Shown here: one piece after another, positions 5,993 to 11,125 of the stretch | How the letters are laid out: each line of letters starts with the position of its first letter | How positions within the stretch are numbered: the first letter of the stretch is position 1 | NCBI GenBank assembly: GCA_030430975.1 | Contig: JAUIKB010000079.1 | Location: 1 to 11,125 of the forward strand | Direction of reading: 5' to 3' | Origin: Polyangia bacterium | Lineage (GTDB): Bacteria > Myxococcota_A > Polyangia > Polyangiales > Polyangiaceae | DNA length: 11,125 nucleotides | Program-made: the position numbers and the translations under genes | Notes under the pieces: generated by a model | What the model was told of the DNA's origin: nothing | Database searches by the model: none | The model's input: the letters and a program-made list of their open reading frames with translations, nothing else

Positions 5993-6778
5993 CTAATTCC
6001 GCTGCGCACGCTGCACCTGGGCGAATCCCGGCAGCACGACCTCTCGCAGCGCCATCTCGATCACTTCGTGGTGCGCGGCGCGACCGGGACAGCCGTGTTC
6101 GGGAATTCCCTCGAGCGGCAGCGTCGGGTGCGGCTCTTGCCACAGCGGGCGATTGGCTTCGATGAGCGCGGGCACCAGCTCGTCCACGGCGCGCGCGACT
6201 GTCGGTGGTACCGCGGACGACGCTAGATGCGCCCAGCCGAGCTGCGCGTGCCGAACCTCTTCTCGCAGATGCAGCCGATTCGCCGCGATCGTCAACGGCG
6301 TGGAAGCGACATTCAGGCACGCTTCCAACCACACGCAGGCGATCGATTCGTTGATGCAGCACATGCCCGCGACCAGCACCGCGTTCTCCATTACGGGATC
6401 GTCGTACCCAAATGACGGCAACACGACATCGGCGATCGCTGGAACCGGGGCGGGATGGGTACCCGTGTAGTACGCAGCCATCTGCATGCACAGGCCAGCA
6501 TGCCGGCGCTCTTCGTCGACCGCGCTCCGCAACAGGGTGAGCACTTCAGGAGCGGCGGACACCGCTTCCAGTCGCGGCACCATCAATTCGAACGCGCGAC
6601 CGACGCGGCGCTCGCTGCGCGCACGCTGGGTCCAATACTCGGCGAGCAGCGCGCGAACGTCGCCGTCCATCCCATCGGCTGAGGCGTCGTCGAAGGGCAG
6701 CCCGCTCAGCGCGTCCACGCTCGTCGTCACAGAATGTAAAAGCACGGTGGCACGGGCATCTCCGAACCAGGTGGACAT
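5993..6778 (-). CDS. AurF-like/ferritin-like di-iron protein
   Basis: The 261-residue helical protein carries two ExxH motifs and a ligand pattern spaced like the di-iron N-oxygenase AurF: Glu56 (ARSERRVGRAF), Glu90-x2-His93 (DEERRHAG), Glu144 (CINESIA), then His170-x3-Glu174-x2-His177 (HLREEVRHAQ). Four Glu and three His would hold a carboxylate-bridged di-iron centre, so an oxygenase or oxidase role is likely; the substrate is unknown. It is cytoplasmic, with no signal peptide. ATG 6778 overlaps the lipoprotein gene by 52 bp. A GTG at 6730 overlaps that gene's TGA as GTGA, giving 245 residues (MTTSVDALSGLPFDD) and translational coupling; it may be the true start, since the first 16 residues hold no recognised motif. 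No clear Shine-Dalgarno supports either start. A plain ferritin-like protein without oxygenase activity is the alternative. Confidence 0.85.
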   Translation of the reverse strand: MSTWFGDARATVLLHSVTTSVDALSGLPFDDASADGMDGDVRALLAEYWTQRARSERRVGRAFELMVPRLEAVSAAPEVLTLLRSAVDEERRHAGLCMQMAAYYTGTHPAPVPAIADVVLPSFGYDDPVMENAVLVAGMCCINESIACVWLEACLNVASTPLTIAANRLHLREEVRHAQLGWAHLASSAVPPTVARAVDELVPALIEANRPLWQEPHPTLPLEGIPEHGCPGRAAHHEVIEMALREVVLPGFAQVQRAQRN

Positions 6779-7128
6779 GGGCGCGACGCCTTCTTGGAAG
6801 ATGCCGGAGGCGCTCGACGTGGAGACGCTGATGCGGACCCCGGCACGACCGGCGGGGACGGTACGGCGGGCACGGCGACGCCGACCGCGACGCTCGGCGC
6901 AGCGCTCGCGGGTGGTGGCGAAGCCGCGACCGCCGAGGACGCTGACGACGCCGACGGCGGTAACGTGTCGTCGGGCGAGTCGTCCTCGTCCGTCGCCGCC
7001 GGCACGTCGACCGTCGGCGGCGACCGCCCCGGATCGTCCGCCGCGGGTGACCCGCCCCGCTCACACGCCGTCAGTGAAGTGCCGACAAGCACCACGGCGT
7101 GGAACAGACGCGTGCGGGGCACCGACAT
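6727..7128 (-). CDS. Pro/Ala/Ser-rich lipoprotein of unknown function
   Basis: This 133-residue protein starts with a short signal peptide (MSVPRTRLFHAVVLVGTSL) and a canonical lipobox LTAC with Cys22, so it should be lipidated and kept in the envelope. The rest is low-complexity: an acidic Ser/Pro stretch, a long Pro-Ala-Ser-Val part, then a basic patch and a short ending with two cysteines (CPPGSEMPVPPCFYIL). No fold or catalytic site is visible. The low-complexity part resembles a flexible spacer holding the two-Cys tail away from the membrane. The last 52 bp overlap the di-iron gene as annotated, or 4 bp if that gene starts at GTG 6730. The opposite strand is also open (6794-7252) but Gly/Ala-rich with no motif. 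The lipobox and tight junction favour this strand. Confidence 0.62.
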   Translation of the reverse strand: MSVPRTRLFHAVVLVGTSLTACERGGSPAADDPGRSPPTVDVPAATDEDDSPDDTLPPSASSASSAVAASPPPASAAPSVAVGVAVPAVPSPPVVPGSASASPRRAPPASSKKASRPCPPGSEMPVPPCFYIL

Positions 7129-7193
7129 GGCCGCAAGATACTACGCACTGAGCCGCAATGCCCGTCGGCTCGAGGCACCGTCACGAGCGCGCT

Positions 7194-7610
7194 TCACTTA
7201 CCGCAGGAGCGCGCCAGCACCCGACCGGCGGGGACGCGAATCTGCTCCTTAAAGTAGACCTTGAAGTCGTCGCGAATCGGCATCCCGTCGACCGCCTGGT
7301 CCATGCAGTCCAGCCACGCATCGTGATCGGCACGCGTGATCGGAAGATGCGCGTGGGCAACCGGAATACGGATCGGGCCCCAGCGCTCAGCATATCGCTT
7401 AGGACCGCCCAACCAGCCCACGAGGAACACCGATAGCTTCTCGCGCGCCAGCGGGATGTCCGGGTGCATCATGAGTACGCGCTTGGCCTGTGGAAGCCGA
7501 GCCATCGCGTCATAGAACGCATCCACCAAGCGTCGAACGCCCGCTTCACCACCCATCGCACACAGCGATGCGTCTCCGTCCCCGTAACGTCGCGTCTGCT
7601 CTTCAGTCAT
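7194..7610 (-). CDS. Group II truncated hemoglobin
   Basis: Starting at ATG 7610 (MTEEQTRRYGDGDAS) this is 138 residues, the usual size of a 2-on-2 globin. It has GGEAGVRRLVDAFYDAM with the B10 tyrosine (Tyr33), the family block FLVGWLGGPKRYAERWG, the haem-binding proximal His88 in IPVAHAHLPIT, and the G8 tryptophan Trp99 in DAWLDCMDQA, which marks group II (TrHbO). Such proteins bind O2 or NO and are linked to oxygen chemistry or nitrosative stress; here the exact role is unknown. The frame stays open upstream to 8177, but most of that is antisense to the kinase-like gene. ATG 7712 would add 34 residues (MSLRFYSRWGWGAANQ) and cannot be excluded. It stands 65 bp before the lipoprotein gene on the same strand, so the two could share a transcript. 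Confidence 0.9.
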   Translation of the reverse strand: MTEEQTRRYGDGDASLCAMGGEAGVRRLVDAFYDAMARLPQAKRVLMMHPDIPLAREKLSVFLVGWLGGPKRYAERWGPIRIPVAHAHLPITRADHDAWLDCMDQAVDGMPIRDDFKVYFKEQIRVPAGRVLARSCGK

Positions 7611-7778
7611 GACCCAGCCATAGCGTGGCGCCACCGTGACATCAGCGTCCGCGCGCCAGTGGGGCTGATTCGCCGCACCCCAGCCCCATCGACTGTAGAA
7701 TCGAAGCGACATTTCGGTCAGAATTCGAGCGATGCCGAGCCCCACTGCAACCGCCCCGCCACCTCGGCGGTCCAGCAT
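7611..7778. other. Divergent intergenic region between hemoglobin and pseudokinase genes
   Basis: These 168 bp separate the two divergent start codons chosen here and must hold promoters for both, but I see no convincing -35/-10 pair. A perfect 10-bp palindrome, GTGGCGCCAC, lies at 7625-7634, 14 bp before the hemoglobin ATG. If the hemoglobin really starts at 7712, the region shrinks to 66 bp. Confidence 0.4.
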
Positions 7779-9014
7779 TTGACGGCGCCATCCCGAGTCG
7801 ACTCGAACGCGCGGTGGGCCAACCGGTATCGCACGCTCGCCACCGTCCGGTCCCGCGGCGACTTCCGCCTGCACTCCGTCCGTGATGCCACCACGGGCCT
7901 CGAGCGCACGCTCGTGGTCGCCGCCGACGGCGTCGAGGCTCAGCTGGCTCACAGCGCTCTGTCGCGTTTGCGGGACGCGCACAACGCCACCGACCATCCG
8001 CTCATCCCAAAGGTTCTGGAAGTCGCCGATGAACCCGCGATCGCGTTGCTCGACTTCCCCGGCGTGGCGGACGGCAACACCATGCTGCAGCGCGTCAGCG
8101 AGCGGCAACTCAAGCTTTCTTACGGCGCAGCGGACGCGTTCATCGCGCAGCTGCGCGATGCGCTCCGAAGCGCCCACACGAGGCGCAGCCCGCTCGGCGA
8201 TCGACCCTTGTGCCTAGGCCGGATCGCATACGGCAATCTGCTGTTCGCTCGCGACGGATCGTTTTGCGTGATCGGATTCGGTCACAACGTCATCACCGAT
8301 GACGCTTCCGGGCATTTCTCCGGCGAGCCCGCGTGCTTTCAAGCGCCGGAGGTCGCCGTGAAGAGCGAGCTCATGACGCCGCAGGGCGACTACCTAGCGC
8401 TGCTGCTGCTGATGCGCTCGTTGATGCCGATGGTCGACTTTCCCGCCTCGTTCGAGAAAGTTGTGCTGGGACAGCTCCCCGGGCCGGAGAGCGAAGTGAT
8501 CCGCAGCAGTCTGGAGTGGTTCAACACGAACGTCTACGGCGCCCCACCGGATCAGCGCGCGAGCATCGATGAGGCCGTGGCGGTCTCGACGCGCATACGC
8601 GAAGCGCTCGATCTGAAACTCGAACCGGACGAGTTTCGCGCGACCGTCACCCGCCTGCTCGAAGCTGAGCCGGCGCCGGCTAGTGTTGGGGAAACGACGC
8701 TGGAGCTCGGACCTGGGGCGCGCTGGATCCGCATCGACGCGGGCGATGAAGTGACCGTCAGCCGACGCGGACCGATGCGCGGCATCCTCCTCGAGCTGCT
8801 CGCCCAGCGAGAGCGAGACGATGGCGTCGGAGCTGACTGCGACCAGCTGTTTGCAGCGGGTTGGCCGGGGGAGACACTCGGCGAAGCGTCTCGCCGCAAC
8901 CGCGTCTACGTCGCGATCTCGACGCTCCGTCGGATGGGTCTTCGGGAGGGCATTATCCACGACGGCGACGGGTACCGATTCGCACCCCAGTGGCGCATCA
9001 CTTCGCACCGTTAA
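7779..9014 (+). CDS. Pseudokinase with C-terminal OmpR-type winged helix
   Basis: TTG at 7779 (MTAPSRVDSNARW) gives 411 residues; the frame opens further left at GTG 7464, but that part is antisense to the hemoglobin gene and lacks domain character. The N-terminal part follows a Ser/Thr kinase (RYRTLATVRSRGDFRLHSVRDATTG) but every key residue is lost: no Gly-rich loop, no beta-3 Lys (TLVVAADG), HRDLKPxN replaced by LGRIAYGN (146-153) and DFG by GFG (166-168). The APE motif (189-191) and the Asp of the DxxxLG helix (204) remain. Residues about 320-402 are a winged helix of the Trans_reg_C type (DQLFAAGWPGE...NRVYVAISTLRRMGL...DGYRFAP). It probably senses or scaffolds through the kinase fold and binds DNA or a partner through the winged helix; no ATP transfer is expected. 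A Cys-rich exported protein follows closely. Confidence 0.82.
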   Translation: MTAPSRVDSNARWANRYRTLATVRSRGDFRLHSVRDATTGLERTLVVAADGVEAQLAHSALSRLRDAHNATDHPLIPKVLEVADEPAIALLDFPGVADGNTMLQRVSERQLKLSYGAADAFIAQLRDALRSAHTRRSPLGDRPLCLGRIAYGNLLFARDGSFCVIGFGHNVITDDASGHFSGEPACFQAPEVAVKSELMTPQGDYLALLLLMRSLMPMVDFPASFEKVVLGQLPGPESEVIRSSLEWFNTNVYGAPPDQRASIDEAVAVSTRIREALDLKLEPDEFRATVTRLLEAEPAPASVGETTLELGPGARWIRIDAGDEVTVSRRGPMRGILLELLAQRERDDGVGADCDQLFAAGWPGETLGEASRRNRVYVAISTLRRMGLREGIIHDGDGYRFAPQWRITSHR

Positions 9015-9050
9015 GCGGAACTTAAGCCTCTGTTGTATGCCGAATGCTGC

Positions 9051-9569
9051 ATGATGCTGATCATGCCGAACCTGTCGTCCGTCCTCGCGTTCGTCGCACC
9101 CGTGCTGGCGCTTTCCGTGTGTCCGCTCGGAAAAAAGAAAGAAAAGACCGAGGCCGACGTGTGCAAGCACATCCTCACGCTCGCGAAAGAAGAGGGCAAG
9201 CCGCTCAAGGGCAGTGAGACCCAGGAGAAGTGCGTCCAAGACTTCGGCAAGGCACTGTCCCGGTGCACAAATCGCAAAGAGATCATCACCTGCATGATCA
9301 ACGCCTCCAAAGTGGACGACGCCGAGCCCTGCATGAAGCAGTGCAAGGAGCCGGGCAGCGGCACGGGCACGGGCTCCGGCAGCAGCGCCAAGACCAAGTG
9401 CATCAACGCCTGTGTTGCAAAGCATGGACCGCTGCTCGATCTCAACAAGACCAAGGAATGCGGCAAGAAGTACCCGTCCAGCACCCATGCGGCTCAGCGT
9501 AAGGCGTGCCTGGACTCGGCCATGAACTCTGCGACGAGTTCGTGCGCCAAGGGCTGTCGCAACAAGTAG
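9051..9569 (+). CDS. Cys-rich exported protein with three CX3C motifs
   Basis: From ATG 9051 this is 172 residues; TTG 9033 and ATGs 9054 and 9063 are also possible and none has a clear ribosome binding site. A hydrophobic segment (about residues 9-23, SSVLAFVAPVLALSV) precedes Cys24 and a KKKEK patch; the lipobox is not canonical (Val before Cys) and the N-terminus has no positive charge, so the export type is uncertain. The mature part holds 12 further cysteines in helical, Lys-rich sequence: Cys38, 61, 72, 81, 94, 98, 117, 121, 137, 153, 165, 169, including three CX3C pairs (94/98, 117/121, 165/169). A Gly/Ser/Thr linker (about 102-112) splits two halves. An even number of cysteines suggests disulfide-bonded helical hairpins outside the cytoplasm. 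I do not recognise a family. It starts 36 bp after the pseudokinase gene on the same strand. Confidence 0.72.
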   Translation: MMLIMPNLSSVLAFVAPVLALSVCPLGKKKEKTEADVCKHILTLAKEEGKPLKGSETQEKCVQDFGKALSRCTNRKEIITCMINASKVDDAEPCMKQCKEPGSGTGTGSGSSAKTKCINACVAKHGPLLDLNKTKECGKKYPSSTHAAQRKACLDSAMNSATSSCAKGCRNK

Positions 9570-9685
9570 CCTCGACGCGATCGTCATCCGAACGTCGTTA
9601 GGCACAGCAACGGCGCCAGGCGATCAACGCAACTTTGCTCCGCACGCCTTGACGTGAAGCCCTGATGTCGGCACGTCCTTGGGCG

Positions 9686-9706
9686 GCGTCGCCCGCCCGG
9701 CGACGC
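9686..9706. terminator. Perfect 8-bp hairpin before the glutathione transferase gene
   Basis: GCGTCGCC and GGCGACGC flank a 5-base loop (CGCCC), followed only by TCTT. It lies 116 bp after the Cys-rich gene and 24 bp before the transferase ATG, so it may end transcription of the former or lie in the leader of the latter. The T-tract is too short for a sure intrinsic terminator. No clear promoter is seen elsewhere in the 161-bp gap 9570-9730. Confidence 0.35.
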
Positions 9707-9730
9707 TCTTGACTCACCGCAGAGGACGCA

Positions 9731-10420
9731 ATGCCCGAATCGATCTACCCGAAACGTTGGCCTGCCCAGCACCCCGACCGCATCCAACTATACTCACTCG
9801 CCACGCCCAACGGCCAAAAGGCTGGCATCGTGTTGGAAGAACTCGAGCTTCCCTACGAGGCCCACAAGATCGACATCATGGCGAACGACCAGTTCGATGA
9901 TGGTTACAAGCGCATCAACCCTAACTCCAAGATCCCAAGCCTCATCGATCCGGACGGTCCAGACGGCAAACCGCACGCGCTGATGGAGTCTGGCGCCATC
10001 TTGCTTTATCTCGCAGAAAAAACCGGGCGCCTCCTGCCGAAGTCCGCCGCTGGACGCTCCGAAGCAATCCAGTGGCTGTTCTTTCAGATGGCCAGCATCG
10101 GTCCGATGTTCGGACAATTCGGCCACTTCTACAAATTCGCCAAGGGCAAAACCGACCAGTACGGCGCGGACCGCTATGCCGCTGAGACGAAGCGACTCTT
10201 AGGCGTTCTCAACGAGCGCCTCAAAGGCCGTCAGTACCTAATCGGCGACGAGCTGACGATCGCCGACATCGCCACGGTCCCTTGGATCAACTCTCTTGAT
10301 TTCTACGAGGGTAAAGACCGCGTCGATTACAGCTCGTTCGAACACGTCGAACCGTACGTCCAGCGCTTCATGGCGCGACCGGCGGTGCAGCGCGGCGTCA
10401 AAGTCTGCGGCTTCGACTAA
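9731..10420 (+). CDS. Glutathione S-transferase, Nu-class (YfcG/YghU-like)
   Basis: The 229-residue protein aligns along its length with E. coli YfcG, which has disulfide-bond reductase activity with glutathione. The thioredoxin-fold N-terminal domain shows SLATPNGQK (TPNG 25-28, holding the Thr and Asn that act on glutathione in this class), NPNSKIPSLID with the cis-Pro loop, and ESGAILLYLAEKTG (86-99), the gamma-glutamyl binding site. The helical C-terminal domain has QWLFFQMASIGPMFGQFGHF, RLLGVLNERLKGRQYLIGDELTIADIATVPW and RFMARPAVQRG. It is cytoplasmic. ATG 9731 is preceded by AGAGGA at good spacing. It probably serves thiol redox or detoxification. It sits alone on its strand, 40 bp from a convergent lipoprotein gene. 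Confidence 0.93.
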   Translation: MPESIYPKRWPAQHPDRIQLYSLATPNGQKAGIVLEELELPYEAHKIDIMANDQFDDGYKRINPNSKIPSLIDPDGPDGKPHALMESGAILLYLAEKTGRLLPKSAAGRSEAIQWLFFQMASIGPMFGQFGHFYKFAKGKTDQYGADRYAAETKRLLGVLNERLKGRQYLIGDELTIADIATVPWINSLDFYEGKDRVDYSSFEHVEPYVQRFMARPAVQRGVKVCGFD

Positions 10421-10424
10421 AGTA

Positions 10425-10436
10425 GCTCGGCCGAGC
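10425..10436. repeat. Perfect 12-bp palindrome between convergent genes
   Basis: GCTCGGCCGAGC lies in the 40-bp gap between the transferase stop and the lipoprotein stop. A further hairpin, GGCCCGA-TATTG-TCGGGCC (10465-10483), lies just inside the lipoprotein gene's 3' end. Together they could end transcription from both sides, but neither has a T-tract. Confidence 0.3.
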
Positions 10437-10460
10437 GCCGATGCCGATGCCGATCGACTC

Positions 10461-11030
10461 TCAGGGCCCGATATTGTCGGGCCAACGCTCCACGCAAAAC
10501 GAACCCGTCATGGTCGTCGCGGCACCCCCAAAGCGCAGCCACACGCTGACCTCGAAGCGACCCCGCACTTCGTCGTCGTCGAGCGCCTCGACGGTGATCG
10601 AGCCCGGGCCGGCGTCGATGTAGTCGGTGCTGCCGTCGCGATAGTCAAAGTTCACCAGGTCTACCGAGTGGGTTCCGATCCGCTCCTCTAAGAAGTCCGT
10701 CGTCATATGGAGGTACTCGCCGCCGGTGTTACACGCCGTCACGGCAAATGTGGACTCTGACTCTCCGGGGAACGTTGTGTAGCCAGCCCCGGGCCCGCCA
10801 CCTCCGTCGTAGCACTTCCCGGTGAGTTGTATCGTCTGCCCGTCGACCGACGCCGACGCGAAGGGCGAGGTACACAGCCGCGTCGTACCTGTGCCGGCGG
10901 CGGCACCGCCCGCACCGGACAACACCTCTCCCTCCGAGCGCAGGTCCGAGCGGGTTCCGCACGACAGCATCGCTAGCACCATGGTGAATGGCGCCGCCCG
11001 CTTGCCGGCACGAGTTAGCTTGCGAAACAT
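10461..11030 (-). CDS. Putative lipoprotein, beta-rich, unknown function
   Basis: From ATG 11030 this is 189 residues; the frame opens earlier at GTG 11063 but ATG 11030 gives a proper signal peptide: basic MFRKLTRAGKRAA, hydrophobic PFTMVLAML, then SC (Cys24). The lipobox MLSC is close to, but not, canonical (Met at -3). After a Gly/Ala-rich spacer the mature part is rich in Thr, Gly, Ser and Asp with alternating beta-type hydrophobics (TIQLTGKC, STFAVTAC, GSITVEALDDDEVRGRFEVSVWLRF) and four cysteines (53, 73, 100, 179) that could form two disulfides. This resembles a compact beta-sandwich of the cell envelope; I recognise no family. No Shine-Dalgarno is evident. It converges on the glutathione transferase gene. 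Confidence 0.72.
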   Translation of the reverse strand: MFRKLTRAGKRAAPFTMVLAMLSCGTRSDLRSEGEVLSGAGGAAAGTGTTRLCTSPFASASVDGQTIQLTGKCYDGGGGPGAGYTTFPGESESTFAVTACNTGGEYLHMTTDFLEERIGTHSVDLVNFDYRDGSTDYIDAGPGSITVEALDDDEVRGRFEVSVWLRFGGAATTMTGSFCVERWPDNIGP

Positions 11031-11125
11031 CGCGACACTGTACTGCACACCGGGCAGGCTCACACGGCCCGTCCGTCGGCCACCCAGTGATCGGCCAGTC
11101 CAAACGTTACGTTGCGTCAGCTACA
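11031..11125. other. Right-edge region without a recognisable gene
   Basis: These 95 bp lie upstream of the lipoprotein ATG and should contain its promoter. I see no convincing -35/-10 pair, operator or RNA gene in them. Confidence 0.4.

Noticed and set aside
6794..7252. Plus-strand Gly/Ala/Ser-rich open frame opposite the lipoprotein gene
   Set aside because: Low-complexity mirror of the minus-strand Pro/Ala/Ser-rich protein; it has no signal peptide, motif or ribosome binding site, while the minus strand has a lipobox.
7464..7778. N-terminal extension of the pseudokinase frame from GTG 7464
   Set aside because: It is antisense to the hemoglobin coding sequence, and the kinase-like homology starts only after TTG 7779.
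7611..8177. Upstream extension of the hemoglobin frame to GTG 8177, giving a 327-residue protein
   Set aside because: Apart from a possible start at ATG 7712, this stretch is antisense to the pseudokinase gene, has no domain character, and the hemoglobin family begins close to ATG 7610.
8394..9605. 403-residue minus-strand open frame
   Set aside because: It crosses the winged-helix and Cys-rich coding genes in antisense and shows no family features.
10438..10454. Short tandem GATGCC/GATCG repeat near the end of the transferase gene
   Set aside because: Only two and a half imperfect units; not enough to call a repeat array.

Overview
The window is a dense, high-GC stretch of bacterial chromosome with 12 protein genes, no RNA gene, no insertion sequence and no CRISPR array visible. 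Several traits fit a delta-proteobacterial/Myxococcota (Polyangia-like) genome: strong GC bias, a degenerate Ser/Thr kinase joined to an OmpR-type winged helix, Pro/Ala/Ser-rich lipoproteins, a small Cys-rich exported protein and many TetR regulators. This assignment is an inference from style; no marker gene is present.

Layout. At the left edge the 3' part of a glycerol-3-phosphate dehydrogenase gene (glpD-like) runs on the plus strand and meets, 12 bp away, the end of a convergent minus-strand block. That block, read right to left from 7610 to 1415, holds: a group II truncated hemoglobin; a Pro/Ala/Ser-rich lipoprotein; an AurF-like/ferritin-like di-iron protein overlapping the lipoprotein gene; a LmrA/YxaF-like TetR regulator; a 620-residue fusion of an extended SDR (NAD(P)-dependent reductase) with a serine alpha/beta-hydrolase; 3-methyladenine DNA glycosylase I (tag); an unrecognised, possibly GNAT-like protein; and a second TetR regulator. 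The block probably contains at least three transcription units. Two have visible promoter/operator candidates: a 16-bp TAGACC-type palindrome sitting inside a good sigma70-like promoter before the first TetR gene, and a 26-bp AT-rich palindrome before the GNAT-like/TetR pair.

From about 7611 rightward the plus strand carries a pseudokinase/winged-helix protein, an exported protein with 12-13 cysteines, and a Nu-class (YfcG/YghU-like) glutathione S-transferase with a good ribosome binding site. A minus-strand beta-rich lipoprotein gene faces the transferase gene; the last 95 bases of the window hold nothing I can name.

Functionally, the parts that hang together best are the TetR/SDR-hydrolase pair (regulated oxidoreduction plus ester or related hydrolysis of an unknown, probably hydrophobic, substrate), the GNAT-like/TetR two-gene operon, and the pseudokinase next to the Cys-rich exported protein. 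I see no defence, mobile or secretion system. The most interesting items are the SDR-hydrolase fusion with its repeated TAGACC motif, the pseudokinase-winged helix protein, and the AurF-type di-iron protein in a hemoglobin/lipoprotein neighbourhood.
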